Source of the DNA: Amycolatopsis sp. 2-15
Lineage (GTDB): Bacteria; Actinomycetota; Actinomycetes; Mycobacteriales; Pseudonocardiaceae
Length of the DNA stretch: 64,000 nucleotides
Assembly (NCBI RefSeq): GCF_030285625.1
Contig: NZ_CP127294.1
Span: forward strand, 2,242,001-2,306,000
Direction: 5' to 3'
Made by a program: the position numbers and the translations under genes
Part shown: positions 25,148-36,207 of the stretch, piece after piece
How the letters are laid out: every line of letters starts with the position of its first letter
Numbering within the stretch: position 1 is the first letter of the stretch
Notes under the pieces: generated by a model
Seen by the model: only the letters and a program-made list of their open reading frames with translations
What the model was told of the DNA's origin: nothing
Databases searched by the model: none

Positions 25148-26332
25148 GTGAACTGGGTCGATGTCCTCGTGCTGGTGCTGGCGGTGCTGGCGGCCGTTTC
25201 GGGGGCGTTCCAGGGCGTGATCGTCGCGCTGCCCGCGCTTGTCGGGGTCGCCATCGGGGCGGTGCTCGGTGTGAAGCTGGCGCCGTTCGTGATCGAGCTG
25301 TTCGACAACCCCGTCGCGAAGGTGGCCTTCGCGCTAGCCGTGGTCGTGTTCCTCGTGGTGCTCGGTGAGACGCTCGGAGTGTGGATCGGGCGCAAGCTGC
25401 GCCAGAAGATCAATCCCGACAAGTTGTCCGGAGTGGACAAGACGCTCGGCGCGATCGTCCAGGCCGCAGCGGTTTTCGTGGTGGCGTGGCTGGTGGCGAA
25501 CCCGCTCACCACCGTGTCGGCCATTCCGGGGCTGGCGAAGTCGATCAACTCGTCGGTGGTGCTGGGCGAGGTCAACGACCTGATGCCGGCCGAGGCCCAG
25601 GGCCTGCCGAGCGACCTGCGCAAGCTGCTCGACGCGTCGGGCTTCCCGTCGGCGCTCTCGCCGTTCGAGAAGGCGCCGGCCGCCGACGCCGCGCCGCCGG
25701 ACACGTCGATGAACATCACCGCGGTCGCGCGCCGGGTGCGCCCGAGCGTGGTGAAGATCCGCGGCAACGCGCCCTCGTGCTCGAAATCGCTGGAGGGCAG
25801 CGGTTTCGTGATCGCGCCGCAGCGCGTGATGACCAACGCGCACGTGGTCGCGGGCACCAGCGAGGTCGGCATCGAGTCCACCCGCGGCGACTACCGGGCG
25901 CGCGTTGTGTACTTCAACCCCGAGGTCGACATCGCCGTGCTGGCCGTGCCGGGCCTGTCCGCGCCCGCCCTGCCGTTCGCGCCGGAAACCGCGCGCGCCG
26001 GCGACAACGCCATCGTGCTCGGCTACCCGCTCGACGGCCCGTACACCTCCACCGCCGCCCGCGTGCGCGGCCGCATCAACCTGCGCGGCCCGGACATCTA
26101 CGACGCCAACACCGTGCAACGCGACGTGTTCACCATCCGCGCCGGCATCCGCAGCGGCAACTCCGGTGGCCCCATGATCACCCCCGACGGCGACGTGATC
26201 GGAGTCGTCTTCGGCGCGGCCGTGGAAGACCCGGACACCGGCTTCACCCTGACCGCGGAACAGGTGCGCGCGGAGGTCGGGGCGGCGCCGTCGCAGACGA
26301 CAAACGTGAGCACGGGCGCCTGCGCGAGCTGA
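25148..26332 (+). CDS. marP: MarP-type membrane serine protease
   Basis: 394 residues from GTG 25148. Four membrane helices of the CvpA (colicin V production) type fill residues 1-125; a trypsin-like protease domain follows outside the membrane. The catalytic triad is His232 (MTNAHVV), Asp261 (DIAVL) and Ser339 (SGNSGGP). Cys211 (APSCSKS) and Cys392, three residues before the end, correspond to the Cys214-Cys395 disulfide of M. tuberculosis MarP (Rv3671c), which stabilises the enzyme under acid and oxidative stress. Last gene of the nth operon. Confidence 0.93.
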   Translation: MNWVDVLVLVLAVLAAVSGAFQGVIVALPALVGVAIGAVLGVKLAPFVIELFDNPVAKVAFALAVVVFLVVLGETLGVWIGRKLRQKINPDKLSGVDKTLGAIVQAAAVFVVAWLVANPLTTVSAIPGLAKSINSSVVLGEVNDLMPAEAQGLPSDLRKLLDASGFPSALSPFEKAPAADAAPPDTSMNITAVARRVRPSVVKIRGNAPSCSKSLEGSGFVIAPQRVMTNAHVVAGTSEVGIESTRGDYRARVVYFNPEVDIAVLAVPGLSAPALPFAPETARAGDNAIVLGYPLDGPYTSTAARVRGRINLRGPDIYDANTVQRDVFTIRAGIRSGNSGGPMITPDGDVIGVVFGAAVEDPDTGFTLTAEQVRAEVGAAPSQTTNVSTGACAS

Positions 26333-26392
26333 GTCGGGCTTCTCCGGTTGCCGAACAAGCCGGGCGCAGTAGACGCCACATCCGACGTGGGA

Positions 26393-26856
26393 ATGGGCAT
26401 CTTCGACGAACTGGCTTCCGAGCCGGTGGAGCTGCCGCAGCCGGTGTTCGACCGCTCGCGCGCGATGGCGCCCCGGTCGTCGGTGCTGGCGGCGAGCCTG
26501 CCCTGGGAACGCGTGCTCCACGAGTCCGAGGGGCTTGTGGTGGCCCTGCGCTCGGCGCAGGTCTGGCGCGAGCACCTGCCTCTCGAGATCACTGCTTTCA
26601 CCGCGGGTGCGCAGGAGGAGTTCCGGTTCTTTGCGGACAGATATTCAGACCACGATGACCGAGGTGCGCGGGGCTCGGTGCCTTGTTACACGACGGCCGC
26701 GTCGCCGCCACGGTGCGGCCGCCGCGGTATCCGCGACAGCACGATCGCGGGTTGTCGGCGCCCGCTCGAAACACCAGCGAACGCCGAGCCTCCCACGACC
26801 TCGAAGGGCTCAGGTCCGCGCATTGCCGCGTGGTTGACCTGTTCCCCGCGAGCTGA
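26393..26856 (+). pseudogene. Degraded gene of an uncharacterised actinobacterial family
   Basis: From ATG 26393 a plausible product begins MGIFDELASEPVELPQPVF and continues ASLPWERVLHESEGLVVALR and WREHLPLEITAFTAGAQE. After about 26640 the frame loses character, and a frame one base earlier resumes with LGALLHDGRVAATVRPP, ending at TGA 26854-26856. Intact relatives, as I recall them, continue with a glycine-rich segment and a WLWPLPP motif; neither is present here. This looks like a gene with a frameshift and loss of its 3' half. It sits tail to tail with the ephE-like gene, one base apart. Confidence 0.45.
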
Positions 26857-26857
26857 G

Positions 26858-27778
26858 TCAGCTCACGAAGTCCACAACGGACTTCGTCACCCGGTCCGGC
26901 TCCTCCAGGTGCGGGAAGTGCCCCACGCCGGGCCAGATGCGGGGCTCACCGTGTGGTCCGGCCCAGTGCACGGACGCGCGCGCGGTTTCCGGGACGATGC
27001 ACGTGTCCACGGCGCCGTGCAGTTGCAGTACGGGGGCGGCGACGCGTTTGCCCACGGCGTCGGTGAAGCGGCGGCCCTCGCCGCGGAACTGGGCGCGGAA
27101 GGCCCAGCGGTAGTACTCCAGCGCGGAGTGCGCGACGCCCGGGATCAGCATCGCCTGGCGGAACCGGTCGACGGTGGCGGTGAAGTCCGAAGAGGACTGC
27201 CAGGCCGGGCCGGACCAGCTGCGGAACAACGACTCCACGTTGGCGGCGTCGTCGCGCACCAGCCACTTCTCCGGCGCCATCGGGACCTGGAAGCGGAACA
27301 GGTGCCCGACCGCGCGGCCCTGGCGCCGGGGCGAGCGCAGCACGGCGGACTTCAGCGCCAGCGGGTGCGCGGCGCCGACGGCCGTCACGGACGACACGAG
27401 CCGGGGGTGCAGGGAGGCGACCGTCCACGCGAGCAGGCCGCCCCAGGCGTGGCCGACGAGGTGCGCGCGGCGGGCGCCGAGGGCCTTGATCAGGCCGCCG
27501 ACGTCACCCGCCAGCGTCCACGCGTCGTAGCCGCGCGGGGGTTTGTCGGAGTCGCCGTAGCCGCGCAGGTCCACGGCGACGGCGCGGAACCCGGCGTCGG
27601 CGAGGCCGCGCAGCTGGTGGTGCCACGTCCACCAGAACTCGCCGAAGCCGTGCAGGAGCAGCACCAGTGGTCCGTCGCCGAGTTCGGCGACGTGCAGGCG
27701 GATGCCGTTGGCGGAGACGTCGCGGTGCGTCCACGGGCCGTCGATCCGGACGATCGACGGGTCGGGCGTGAGCTGCAC
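26858..27778 (-). CDS. EphE-like alpha/beta hydrolase lacking the usual nucleophile
   Basis: 306 residues from GTG 27778. The alpha/beta-hydrolase core is clear: LLLHGFGEFWWTW (oxyanion HGxG), VDLRGYGDSDKPPRGYD, and GVGHFPHLEEPD with the catalytic His. The nucleophile elbow reads VGHAWGGLL: the position that should hold Asp (epoxide hydrolase) or Ser is Ala. Position and similarity fit Rv3670, annotated EphE in M. tuberculosis. With Ala at the elbow the classical epoxide-hydrolase mechanism is not supported, so this may be a non-catalytic binder or use another residue. The adjacent Trp-rich cap suggests a hydrophobic ligand. Confidence 0.82.
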   Translation of the reverse strand: MQLTPDPSIVRIDGPWTHRDVSANGIRLHVAELGDGPLVLLLHGFGEFWWTWHHQLRGLADAGFRAVAVDLRGYGDSDKPPRGYDAWTLAGDVGGLIKALGARRAHLVGHAWGGLLAWTVASLHPRLVSSVTAVGAAHPLALKSAVLRSPRRQGRAVGHLFRFQVPMAPEKWLVRDDAANVESLFRSWSGPAWQSSSDFTATVDRFRQAMLIPGVAHSALEYYRWAFRAQFRGEGRRFTDAVGKRVAAPVLQLHGAVDTCIVPETARASVHWAGPHGEPRIWPGVGHFPHLEEPDRVTKSVVDFVS

Positions 27779-27845
27779 TGCGGGCTCCGCTTCAGCCGGT
27801 ACTGTGCCGATCGTTTTGGCAACTCAGCCTGGGTGCGGTGCCGCG

Positions 27846-28346
27846 TCAGGGACGCGTCGCGGGCAGGTTGTCTTCTTCGGCGGCGCGCCTCGGCTTCAGG
27901 GCCGCGGCCGTCTCCTTGAAGCTGTCGATCGTGCGCTCCGGCGCCTTCAGCTTCTTCACCTTGCGCCAGCCGAGGAACGCCGTGGCGGCGGTGGTGAGCA
28001 GCATCAGGCCGAACACGGTGAGGAACGCCGGCCAGCGGACGCCCCACCAGTCCGACAGGATCTCCGCGATGAAGAGGAACAGGAAGTACGAGCTGTAGAG
28101 CCCCACCGCGAGGGCGATGAGGAAGTAGACGCCCCCCTTGAGCCCCTTCTTCATCTCGCCGACGAGCTCCGACTTCGCCAGCTCGACCTCGGCCCTGACC
28201 AGCGTCGACAGGTGCTGGGTGGCGTCGCCGACGAGTTTGCCGATGGACTGTTCCGCCGCCGCGGCCTCCTCGTCACTCGACAGGGGCAGGTAGGGCACGG
28301 CCCCCACGCCGTCGGGGCCGGTGCGTTCGTGTTTGGGGCTGGTCAC
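27846..28346 (-). CDS. Phage-holin-like membrane protein (Rv3669-type)
   Basis: 166 residues from GTG 28346. A polar N-terminal helix (about 35-75, IGKLVGDATQHLSTLV, ELAKSELVGEMKKG) precedes two membrane helices (VYFLIALAVGLYSSYFLFLF and WPAFLTVFGLMLLTTAATAF) and a basic tail. This is the actinobacterial Holin-X/holin superfamily III pattern. Such chromosomal copies are not phage lysis genes; function is unknown. Order ephE-holin-like-acs region follows Rv3670-Rv3667c. Separated from ephE by 67 bp, from nhaA by 59 bp, all on the same strand. Confidence 0.8.
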   Translation of the reverse strand: MTSPKHERTGPDGVGAVPYLPLSSDEEAAAAEQSIGKLVGDATQHLSTLVRAEVELAKSELVGEMKKGLKGGVYFLIALAVGLYSSYFLFLFIAEILSDWWGVRWPAFLTVFGLMLLTTAATAFLGWRKVKKLKAPERTIDSFKETAAALKPRRAAEEDNLPATRP

Positions 28347-28405
28347 CGGGTCATCGTGCCACGTACCCGTTCCCCAGGCGCGGCGGACCGGCGGGAGTGT
28401 CGGGA

Positions 28406-29593
<1,188 letters not shown>

Positions 29594-29767
29594 GGGCTGA
29601 CCTCCGGGTACGGCGACGAACGCAAACTCTTGCCGACCAGACTTCCCGGCGCACCTTGATATGACCTTAACAAACGCGAAGAGCCCGTGAGGGCTGTGGA
29701 TGACGCTTCCCACAGCAGGTCAAGTGTCCCGTTCACCCGTTTGCCTTCTAGCATGCGAATCGGAAAC

Positions 29768-29787
29768 GACAACGTTGTCTAGGACAA
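29768..29787. promoter_or_regulatory. Overlapping palindromes before the peptide transporter
   Basis: GACAACGTTGTC (perfect 12-bp palindrome, 29768-29779) overlaps TTGTC-tag-GACAA (29775-29787). The pair ends 13 bases before the GTG at 29801, where a repressor would block initiation. No regulator gene is adjacent. Confidence 0.5.
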
Positions 29788-29800
29788 GGACGAGACAGTT

Positions 29801-31261
29801 GTGAGTACCTCTACCGAGGCGGCGCAGCACGACACGAGGTTCTTCGGGCACCCACGAGGGCTGGCGAACCTCTTCGGCGTGGAGATGTGGGAGCGCTTCT
29901 CCTACTACGGGATGCTCGGCATCCTCGCCATCTACCTGTACTACAAGGCCGACCAGGGCGGTCTCGGCATCGACCAGGGCGACGCGCTCGGCGTCGTCGG
30001 CGCGTACGGCGGCACGGTCTACCTCGCCACCGTGATCGGCGCGTGGGTGGCCGACCGCCTGCTCGGCTCCGAGCGCACGCTGTTCTACAGCGCCGTGCTG
30101 GTGATGATCGGCCACATCGCGCTGGCACTGCTGCCGGGCCTGACCGGCATCGGCGTGGGCCTCGCGTGCGTCGCGATCGGGTCGGGCGGGCTGAAGGCCA
30201 ACGCCACCGCCGTGGTCGGCACCCTCTACGCCGAGGGTGACGAACGCCGTGACGCCGGCTTCACGATCTTCTACATGGGTATCAACCTGGGTGGGTTCAT
30301 CGGCCCGCTGCTCACCGGGCTCGCGCAGTCTGAGGTCGGCTTCCACCTCGGCTTCGGGCTCGCCGCGATCGGCATGGCGCTCGGCCTGATCCAGTACACG
30401 ATCGGCCGCAAGAACTTGGGCGAGAAGGCGTCGGAGATCCCGAACCCGCTGCTGCCTTCGCAGCGCTGGATGGCGATCGGCGTCGCCGTGGTGATCGTGG
30501 TCGCGGTGGTCGCGCTGATCATGTCCGGGGTGGTCGGACCGTCGAACCTGGCCGACGTGGTCGTGTACGTGGTCGTCGCGATCTCGGTGGTGTACTTCGT
30601 GGTCATCCTGACCAGCAAGAAGATCACGTCCGACGAGCGCAGCCGCGTGTTCTCGTTCATTCCGATGTACATCGCCAGCGCCGCGTTCTTCTCGCTTTAC
30701 CAGCAGCAGTCCACGGTCGTCTCGGTCTACAGCGACCAGCGCCTCGACCGGAGCCTGTTCGGCTGGGACATGCCGGTGTCGTGGGTCAACTCGATCAACC
30801 CGGTGTTCATCATCATCTTCGCGCCGATCGTCGCCGCGATCTGGACGAAGCTCGGGCCGAAGCAGCCTTCGACGCCGATGAAGTTCGTGCTCGGCACGGT
30901 GCTCATGGGCCTGGCGTTCCTGCTGTTCCTGCCGATGACCGGCACCGGCGTGAACGGCAGCCCGCTGATCGCGCTCGCCGGGATCCTGCTGGTGTTCACC
31001 ATCGCCGAGCTGATGTTGTCGCCGGTCGGGCTGTCGCTGTCGACGAAGCTCGCGCCGAAGGCGTTCCGCACGCAGATGGTGGCGTTGAACTTCCTGTCGG
31101 TCTCGCTGGGCACTGCGATGTCGGGCAAGCTCGCCGAGTCCTACGACGTGCACGACGAGACGCCGTACTTCAGCATCATCGGCGGCGTGGCCATCGCGAT
31201 CGGCCTGATCCTGCTGGCGCTGATCCCGTTCATCCGGCGGCTGATGAAGGGCGTGCACTAG
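29801..31261 (+). CDS. POT/PTR-family proton-coupled oligopeptide transporter
   Basis: 486 residues from GTG 29801, with 12-14 membrane helices. EMWERFSYYGMLG (residues 28-40) is the POT signature ExxERFxYYG that couples protons to di- and tripeptide uptake. GSGGLKANATAVVG and FYMGINLGGFIGPLLTG (the PTR2 family signature region) follow. A cytoplasmic loop lies at about 205-225. The short-peptide substrate is known for the family but not proven here. The stop is four bases from the end of the convergent VIT-type gene, with no room for a separate terminator. Confidence 0.93.
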   Translation: MSTSTEAAQHDTRFFGHPRGLANLFGVEMWERFSYYGMLGILAIYLYYKADQGGLGIDQGDALGVVGAYGGTVYLATVIGAWVADRLLGSERTLFYSAVLVMIGHIALALLPGLTGIGVGLACVAIGSGGLKANATAVVGTLYAEGDERRDAGFTIFYMGINLGGFIGPLLTGLAQSEVGFHLGFGLAAIGMALGLIQYTIGRKNLGEKASEIPNPLLPSQRWMAIGVAVVIVVAVVALIMSGVVGPSNLADVVVYVVVAISVVYFVVILTSKKITSDERSRVFSFIPMYIASAAFFSLYQQQSTVVSVYSDQRLDRSLFGWDMPVSWVNSINPVFIIIFAPIVAAIWTKLGPKQPSTPMKFVLGTVLMGLAFLLFLPMTGTGVNGSPLIALAGILLVFTIAELMLSPVGLSLSTKLAPKAFRTQMVALNFLSVSLGTAMSGKLAESYDVHDETPYFSIIGGVAIAIGLILLALIPFIRRLMKGVH

Positions 31262-31264
31262 CTC

Positions 31265-31990
31265 CTAGGCGAAGGTGGTGCCGAACAGCACTCCCACGAA
31301 ATAGGTGACGAGCATGGTGAGGGCGCCGACGCCCACGTTGCGCGCGATCGCGCGCCCCACCTGCGCGTTGCCCAGGCGCGCGCTCACGAACCCGGTGAGC
31401 GTGAGGCCCACGACCACGGCCAGCGCGCACGCCCACACGCGCACCGACACGGCCGTCCATGCAATGGACAACAGCGGCAGCAGCGCGCCGACGGAGAACG
31501 CGATCAGCGAAGCCCAGGCCGCCTGCCACGGGTTGGTGAGGTTGTCCGGGTCGATGCCCAGCTCGGCCTCCGCGTGGGCGTGGAACGCGTCCTTGCGGGT
31601 CAGCTCGCGCGCGACCTCCGCGGCGAGTTCCTTCGACAGGCCCTTGCCCTCGTAGATCTCGGCCAGCTCGCGTTCCTCGGCCTCGGGCATTTCTTTCAGC
31701 TCTTGCTTCTCGAGCTGCAGCAACGCGCGTTCGGTGTCGCGCTGCGTGCTCACGCTCACGTATTCCCCGCCGGCCATCGAAAACGCGCCGGCCACCAGTC
31801 CGGCAATTCCGGCGGTGAGGATCGCGGTGCTGTTCGTGGTCGCGCCCGCGACGCCCACCACGATGCCCGCGACGGACACGATCCCGTCGTTGGCCCCGAG
31901 AACCCCGGCGCGCAGCCAGTTCAGCTTGCCACCCACGTCCTCGTGGGGCTCGTGGGAGTGGGAATCAGTCGCGTCCACCGTTTCGGTCAC
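31265..31990 (-). CDS. VIT1/CCC1-family iron or manganese transporter
   Basis: 241 residues from GTG 31990. Five membrane helices: GANDGIVSVAGIVVGVAGA (helix 1 with the family's conserved Asp), AGLVAGAFSMAGGEYVSVS (helix 2, conserved Met and Glu), then a soluble acidic loop (residues 80-145, QLEKQELKEMPEAEERELAE, AFHAHAEAELG) resembling the metal-binding domain of VIT1, and helices 3-5. The family exports or sequesters Fe2+ and Mn2+. His-rich N-terminus SHSHEPHEDV may also bind metal. A 7-bp-arm palindrome at 32044-32061, 54 bases upstream, is a candidate operator. Confidence 0.9.
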   Translation of the reverse strand: MTETVDATDSHSHEPHEDVGGKLNWLRAGVLGANDGIVSVAGIVVGVAGATTNSTAILTAGIAGLVAGAFSMAGGEYVSVSTQRDTERALLQLEKQELKEMPEAEERELAEIYEGKGLSKELAAEVARELTRKDAFHAHAEAELGIDPDNLTNPWQAAWASLIAFSVGALLPLLSIAWTAVSVRVWACALAVVVGLTLTGFVSARLGNAQVGRAIARNVGVGALTMLVTYFVGVLFGTTFA

Positions 31991-32043
31991 GGGAATAGTG
32001 AAACACGGAATTCGGGTGCGCGCTGCTGTCTTGTTGGCAACAT

Positions 32044-32061
32044 TAAGGAAGGGTTTCCTTA
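32044..32061. promoter_or_regulatory. TAAGGAA-N4-TTCCTTA palindrome upstream of the VIT-type gene
   Basis: taaggaagggtttcctta is a perfect inverted repeat with 7-bp arms. It lies 54 bases upstream of the metal transporter start, in an AT-richer stretch. It does not match the IdeR/DtxR consensus closely. The rest of the interval 32062-32213 holds no convincing gene. Confidence 0.5.
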
Positions 32062-32213
32062 TTTAATTGTGCCTAGCCTTTGAACGTCAGAAGATCGGCG
32101 CCGGTGGCTGCTCGACGGTGCAGGCCGGCTCGACCGCGTCGCAGTGGCAGCCATTGTGGACAGTTGCAGGCTCGAGTTGAACGCGCCGCTGCCGGAAACC
32201 CGCCGCGGACATG

Positions 32214-32243
32214 AAAAAGCCCGGCACCACGAGGATACCGGGC
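32214..32243 (-). terminator. Terminator of the DUF6319-like gene
   Basis: On the minus strand GCCCGG and CCGGGC pair around a 13-base loop, then TTTTT. It lies about 35 bases beyond the stop at 32277. Confidence 0.75.
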
Positions 32244-32276
32244 CGTTTCAGGGAAACCTCAGACGTCGAGCTCCAC

Positions 32277-32780
32277 TCAGGCGTCAAGCTCCGCAAGAGC
32301 CGCCTTGGCGGCTTCCAGCTCGGCCTCGAGCTGCGCGACCTTCGCGGCCTGCGCCTCGCGGGCCTGGTTGATGACCTCGTCGATCGGGCCCGACAGGTCC
32401 GCGTGCAGCTCCTTCGCCGCGCGCGAGACGGCGGCGGCCGGGATCTCGAGGCCCTTCGCGACCCACTTGCTGCCGTTCTTGAGCTCGGCCTGCCACTCGC
32501 CGTCGGCCGTGCCGGTGACGGTGAGGATGAGCTCCACGGTGCGGGTCTTCTTCGCGGTGGACGCGGCCGCGGCCTTCGGGCGGCCGCGCTTCGGCTTCGG
32601 CGCCTCTTCGGCGGCCGGAGCGGCCGCGTCTGAACCGGAAGACGACGCAGGTGAGGCGGTGGTCTCGGTGGGCTCGGTGACCTCCGGGGCGTCGGCGGCC
32701 TGGGCCGAGGCAGGGGCTGCCTCAGTCGTCGCCGCTTCGGCCGCGGTGTCCTCGTCGTGCGTCAAGGCTTCCACGGTCAT
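32277..32780 (-). CDS. Ala/Glu-rich protein with AT-hook-like motif (DUF6319-like)
   Basis: 167 residues from ATG 32780, preceded by aaggag. Residues 1-65 are low-complexity Ala/Thr/Glu/Pro and probably disordered. PKPKRGRPKAAAAS carries an AT-hook core (RGRPK). Residues 90-140 form a conserved small domain (TVELILTVTGTADGEWQAEL, KWVAKGLEIPAAAVSRAAKEL), followed by a coiled coil (AAKVAQLEAELEAAKAALAEL). The layout recalls actinobacterial DUF6319 proteins; I name that family from memory. DNA or nucleoid binding is plausible from the AT-hook but unproven. Monocistronic with its own terminator. Confidence 0.68.
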   Translation of the reverse strand: MTVEALTHDEDTAAEAATTEAAPASAQAADAPEVTEPTETTASPASSSGSDAAAPAAEEAPKPKRGRPKAAAASTAKKTRTVELILTVTGTADGEWQAELKNGSKWVAKGLEIPAAAVSRAAKELHADLSGPIDEVINQAREAQAAKVAQLEAELEAAKAALAELDA

Positions 32781-32868
32781 TCGTGTCGTCTCCTTGCCCG
32801 GATCTGGGGTGGGTACAGCGGCACATCTTAGAACATGCGTTCGATGTCCGCCATTCGGGGTAGTCATG

Positions 32869-32905
32869 AAGGAAGGGGCCCTCCCGGCGGGAGAGCCCCT
32901 TCCTC
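32869..32905. terminator. Terminator between acs and the DUF6319-like gene
   Basis: A long near-perfect hairpin: aaggaaggggc and gccccttcct pair, continuing inward with ctccc/gggag. It lies 26 bases beyond the acs stop on the minus strand; no T-run. Confidence 0.6.
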
Positions 32906-32930
32906 GCGGACAGAATCTACCCCGCGGTGC

Positions 32931-34910
<1,980 letters not shown>

Positions 34911-34950
34911 GGTGCAAGGCCTCCTGTAGTGCGAACCCGCGGCTCACGGC

Positions 34951-34980
34951 ACGCTAGCGACGTTAGTCCGCTCGCGACAA
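34951..34980 (-). promoter_or_regulatory. Probable acs promoter
   Basis: On the minus strand TTGTCG (34980-34975) and TAGCGT (34956-34951) are 18 bases apart, with the ATG about 40 bases downstream. Confidence 0.4.
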
Positions 34981-35004
34981 GGATGCAGCCGTGTGGGCGC
35001 GCCC

Positions 35005-35586
35005 TCAGTCGAGGCGGGCCAGCAGCCGGGCGCGTGCGCCGGGCCATTCAGCTTCCGTCATCGAGTACACCACTGTGTCGCGCGAACTGCCGTCCGGGCG
35101 GATCCGGTGGGCCCGCAGCACGCCCTCGCGCAGTGCGCCGAGCCGCTCGATGGCGCGTTGCGAACGCAGGTTGCGGCTGTCGGTCTCCCACGCCACGCGC
35201 TGGGCGCCGAGCACCTCGAAAGCGTTGCGCAGCAACAGGAACTTGGCTTCGGTGTTGAGCGCGGTGCGCTGCCAGCGGGGGTTGATCCAGGTGTGCCCGA
35301 TCGAGAGGATCCGGTGCTTCGCCACGACCTGGTAGTACGACGTGGTGCCGGCGACGAGGCCGGTGCTGACGTCGATCTGCGCGAACGCGCGGCGGTCGGG
35401 ATCGGCCGTGGCCGCCTCGACGAAGCGCTCGGCGTCGGCCGGTTCCTCGAACTGCCGCAAGCTCAACCAGGCCCAGATCGCGGGGTCCTGCCCCGCCTCG
35501 AACAGGCCTTTGGCGTGGTCAGGGCCGAGAGGCTCGAGGCGCACGTGGGTGCCGGACAGGGTCGGGTGGTCGTTCCAGTCGCTCAC
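35005..35586 (-). CDS. RimJ/RimL-type GNAT acetyltransferase
   Basis: 193 residues from GTG 35586 (a TTG three codons upstream is possible). GNAT fold with LSGTHVRLEPLGPDHA at the start, IGHTWINPRWQRTALNTEAK (the strand 4-helix 3 region that binds acetyl-CoA, with the family's W-x(1,2)-G/T variant) and RNLRSQRAIERLGALREGVLR, the usual RimJ/RimL C-terminal motif NxxSxxxxEKxGF. Family members acetylate N-terminal or small-molecule amines; target unknown. Cytoplasmic, monocistronic. Confidence 0.85.
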   Translation of the reverse strand: MSDWNDHPTLSGTHVRLEPLGPDHAKGLFEAGQDPAIWAWLSLRQFEEPADAERFVEAATADPDRRAFAQIDVSTGLVAGTTSYYQVVAKHRILSIGHTWINPRWQRTALNTEAKFLLLRNAFEVLGAQRVAWETDSRNLRSQRAIERLGALREGVLRAHRIRPDGSSRDTVVYSMTEAEWPGARARLLARLD

Positions 35587-35700
35587 GAAACCCAAGCTAC
35601 GGCGTCAAGTGGTCGTCCTCGATAGCCAATTCTCGATCATTTACCCAGGCCACTTGCCGGTTGCTTATGCTCGCGGGAACGATAGAGGAGAGGCAAAAGC

Positions 35701-36207
35701 ATGGCTGAAGACGGCGCGGCGCGGGAAGAGCTCACCTGGGAGTTGTTCGGCGCCGCCAGCAGGGAGCTCGCCGAGCAGATCGCCGCCGACGGTTTCGAGC
35801 CCGACCTCATCCTCTCCATCGCCCGCGGCGGGCTCTTCGTCGCCGGCGCCCTCGGCTACGCGCTGGACGTGAAGAACCTGCACGTGATGAACGTGGAGTT
35901 CTACACCGGCGTCGACCAGCGCCTCGACCTGCCGGTGATGCTGCCGCCGGTGCCCAACGTCGTGGACCTGAGCAACAAGAAGGTGCTCGTCGCCGATGAC
36001 GTGGCCGACACCGGCGCCACCCTCAAGCTCGTGCGCGACTTCTGCGCCGACCACGTGGCCGACGTGCGCTGCGCCGTGATCTACGAGAAGCCGCATTCCA
36101 TCGTCACCAGCGAGTACGTGTGGCGCCGCACCGACCGCTGGATCAACTTCCCGTGGTCGGTCCTGCCGCCGGTCGTCAAGCGCGCCGGGCAGGTGCTCGA
36201 CGCATGA
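35701..36207 (+). CDS. Purine-type phosphoribosyltransferase
   Basis: 168 residues from ATG 35701 with gaggagagg eight bases upstream. The PRPP-binding loop VLVADDVADTGATLKLV (about 93-109) and the early PDLILSIARGGLFVAG strand are those of type I PRTases (xanthine/hypoxanthine group). Substrate is not fixed: Xpt-, Gpt- or HpT-like. The stop overlaps the ATG of the degenerate Fic gene (ATGA), so the pair is co-translated, an odd partnership worth noting. Confidence 0.87.
   Translation: MAEDGAAREELTWELFGAASRELAEQIAADGFEPDLILSIARGGLFVAGALGYALDVKNLHVMNVEFYTGVDQRLDLPVMLPPVPNVVDLSNKKVLVADDVADTGATLKLVRDFCADHVADVRCAVIYEKPHSIVTSEYVWRRTDRWINFPWSVLPPVVKRAGQVLDA

Noticed and set aside
26348..27919. A 523-codon frame that could be read as one protein
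   Set aside because: After about residue 100 it runs antisense through the ephE-like gene and loses coding character; only the first part is kept, as a pseudogene.
29594..29713. N-terminal extension of NhaA from an ATG at 29713
   Set aside because: GTG 29593 has a ribosome site and fits the usual N-terminus; the extension is not hydrophobic or recognisable.
32087..32212. Small minus-strand frame of 41 codons with a Cys-rich end
   Set aside because: Its ATG lies inside the terminator tail of the upstream gene and no ribosome site is present.
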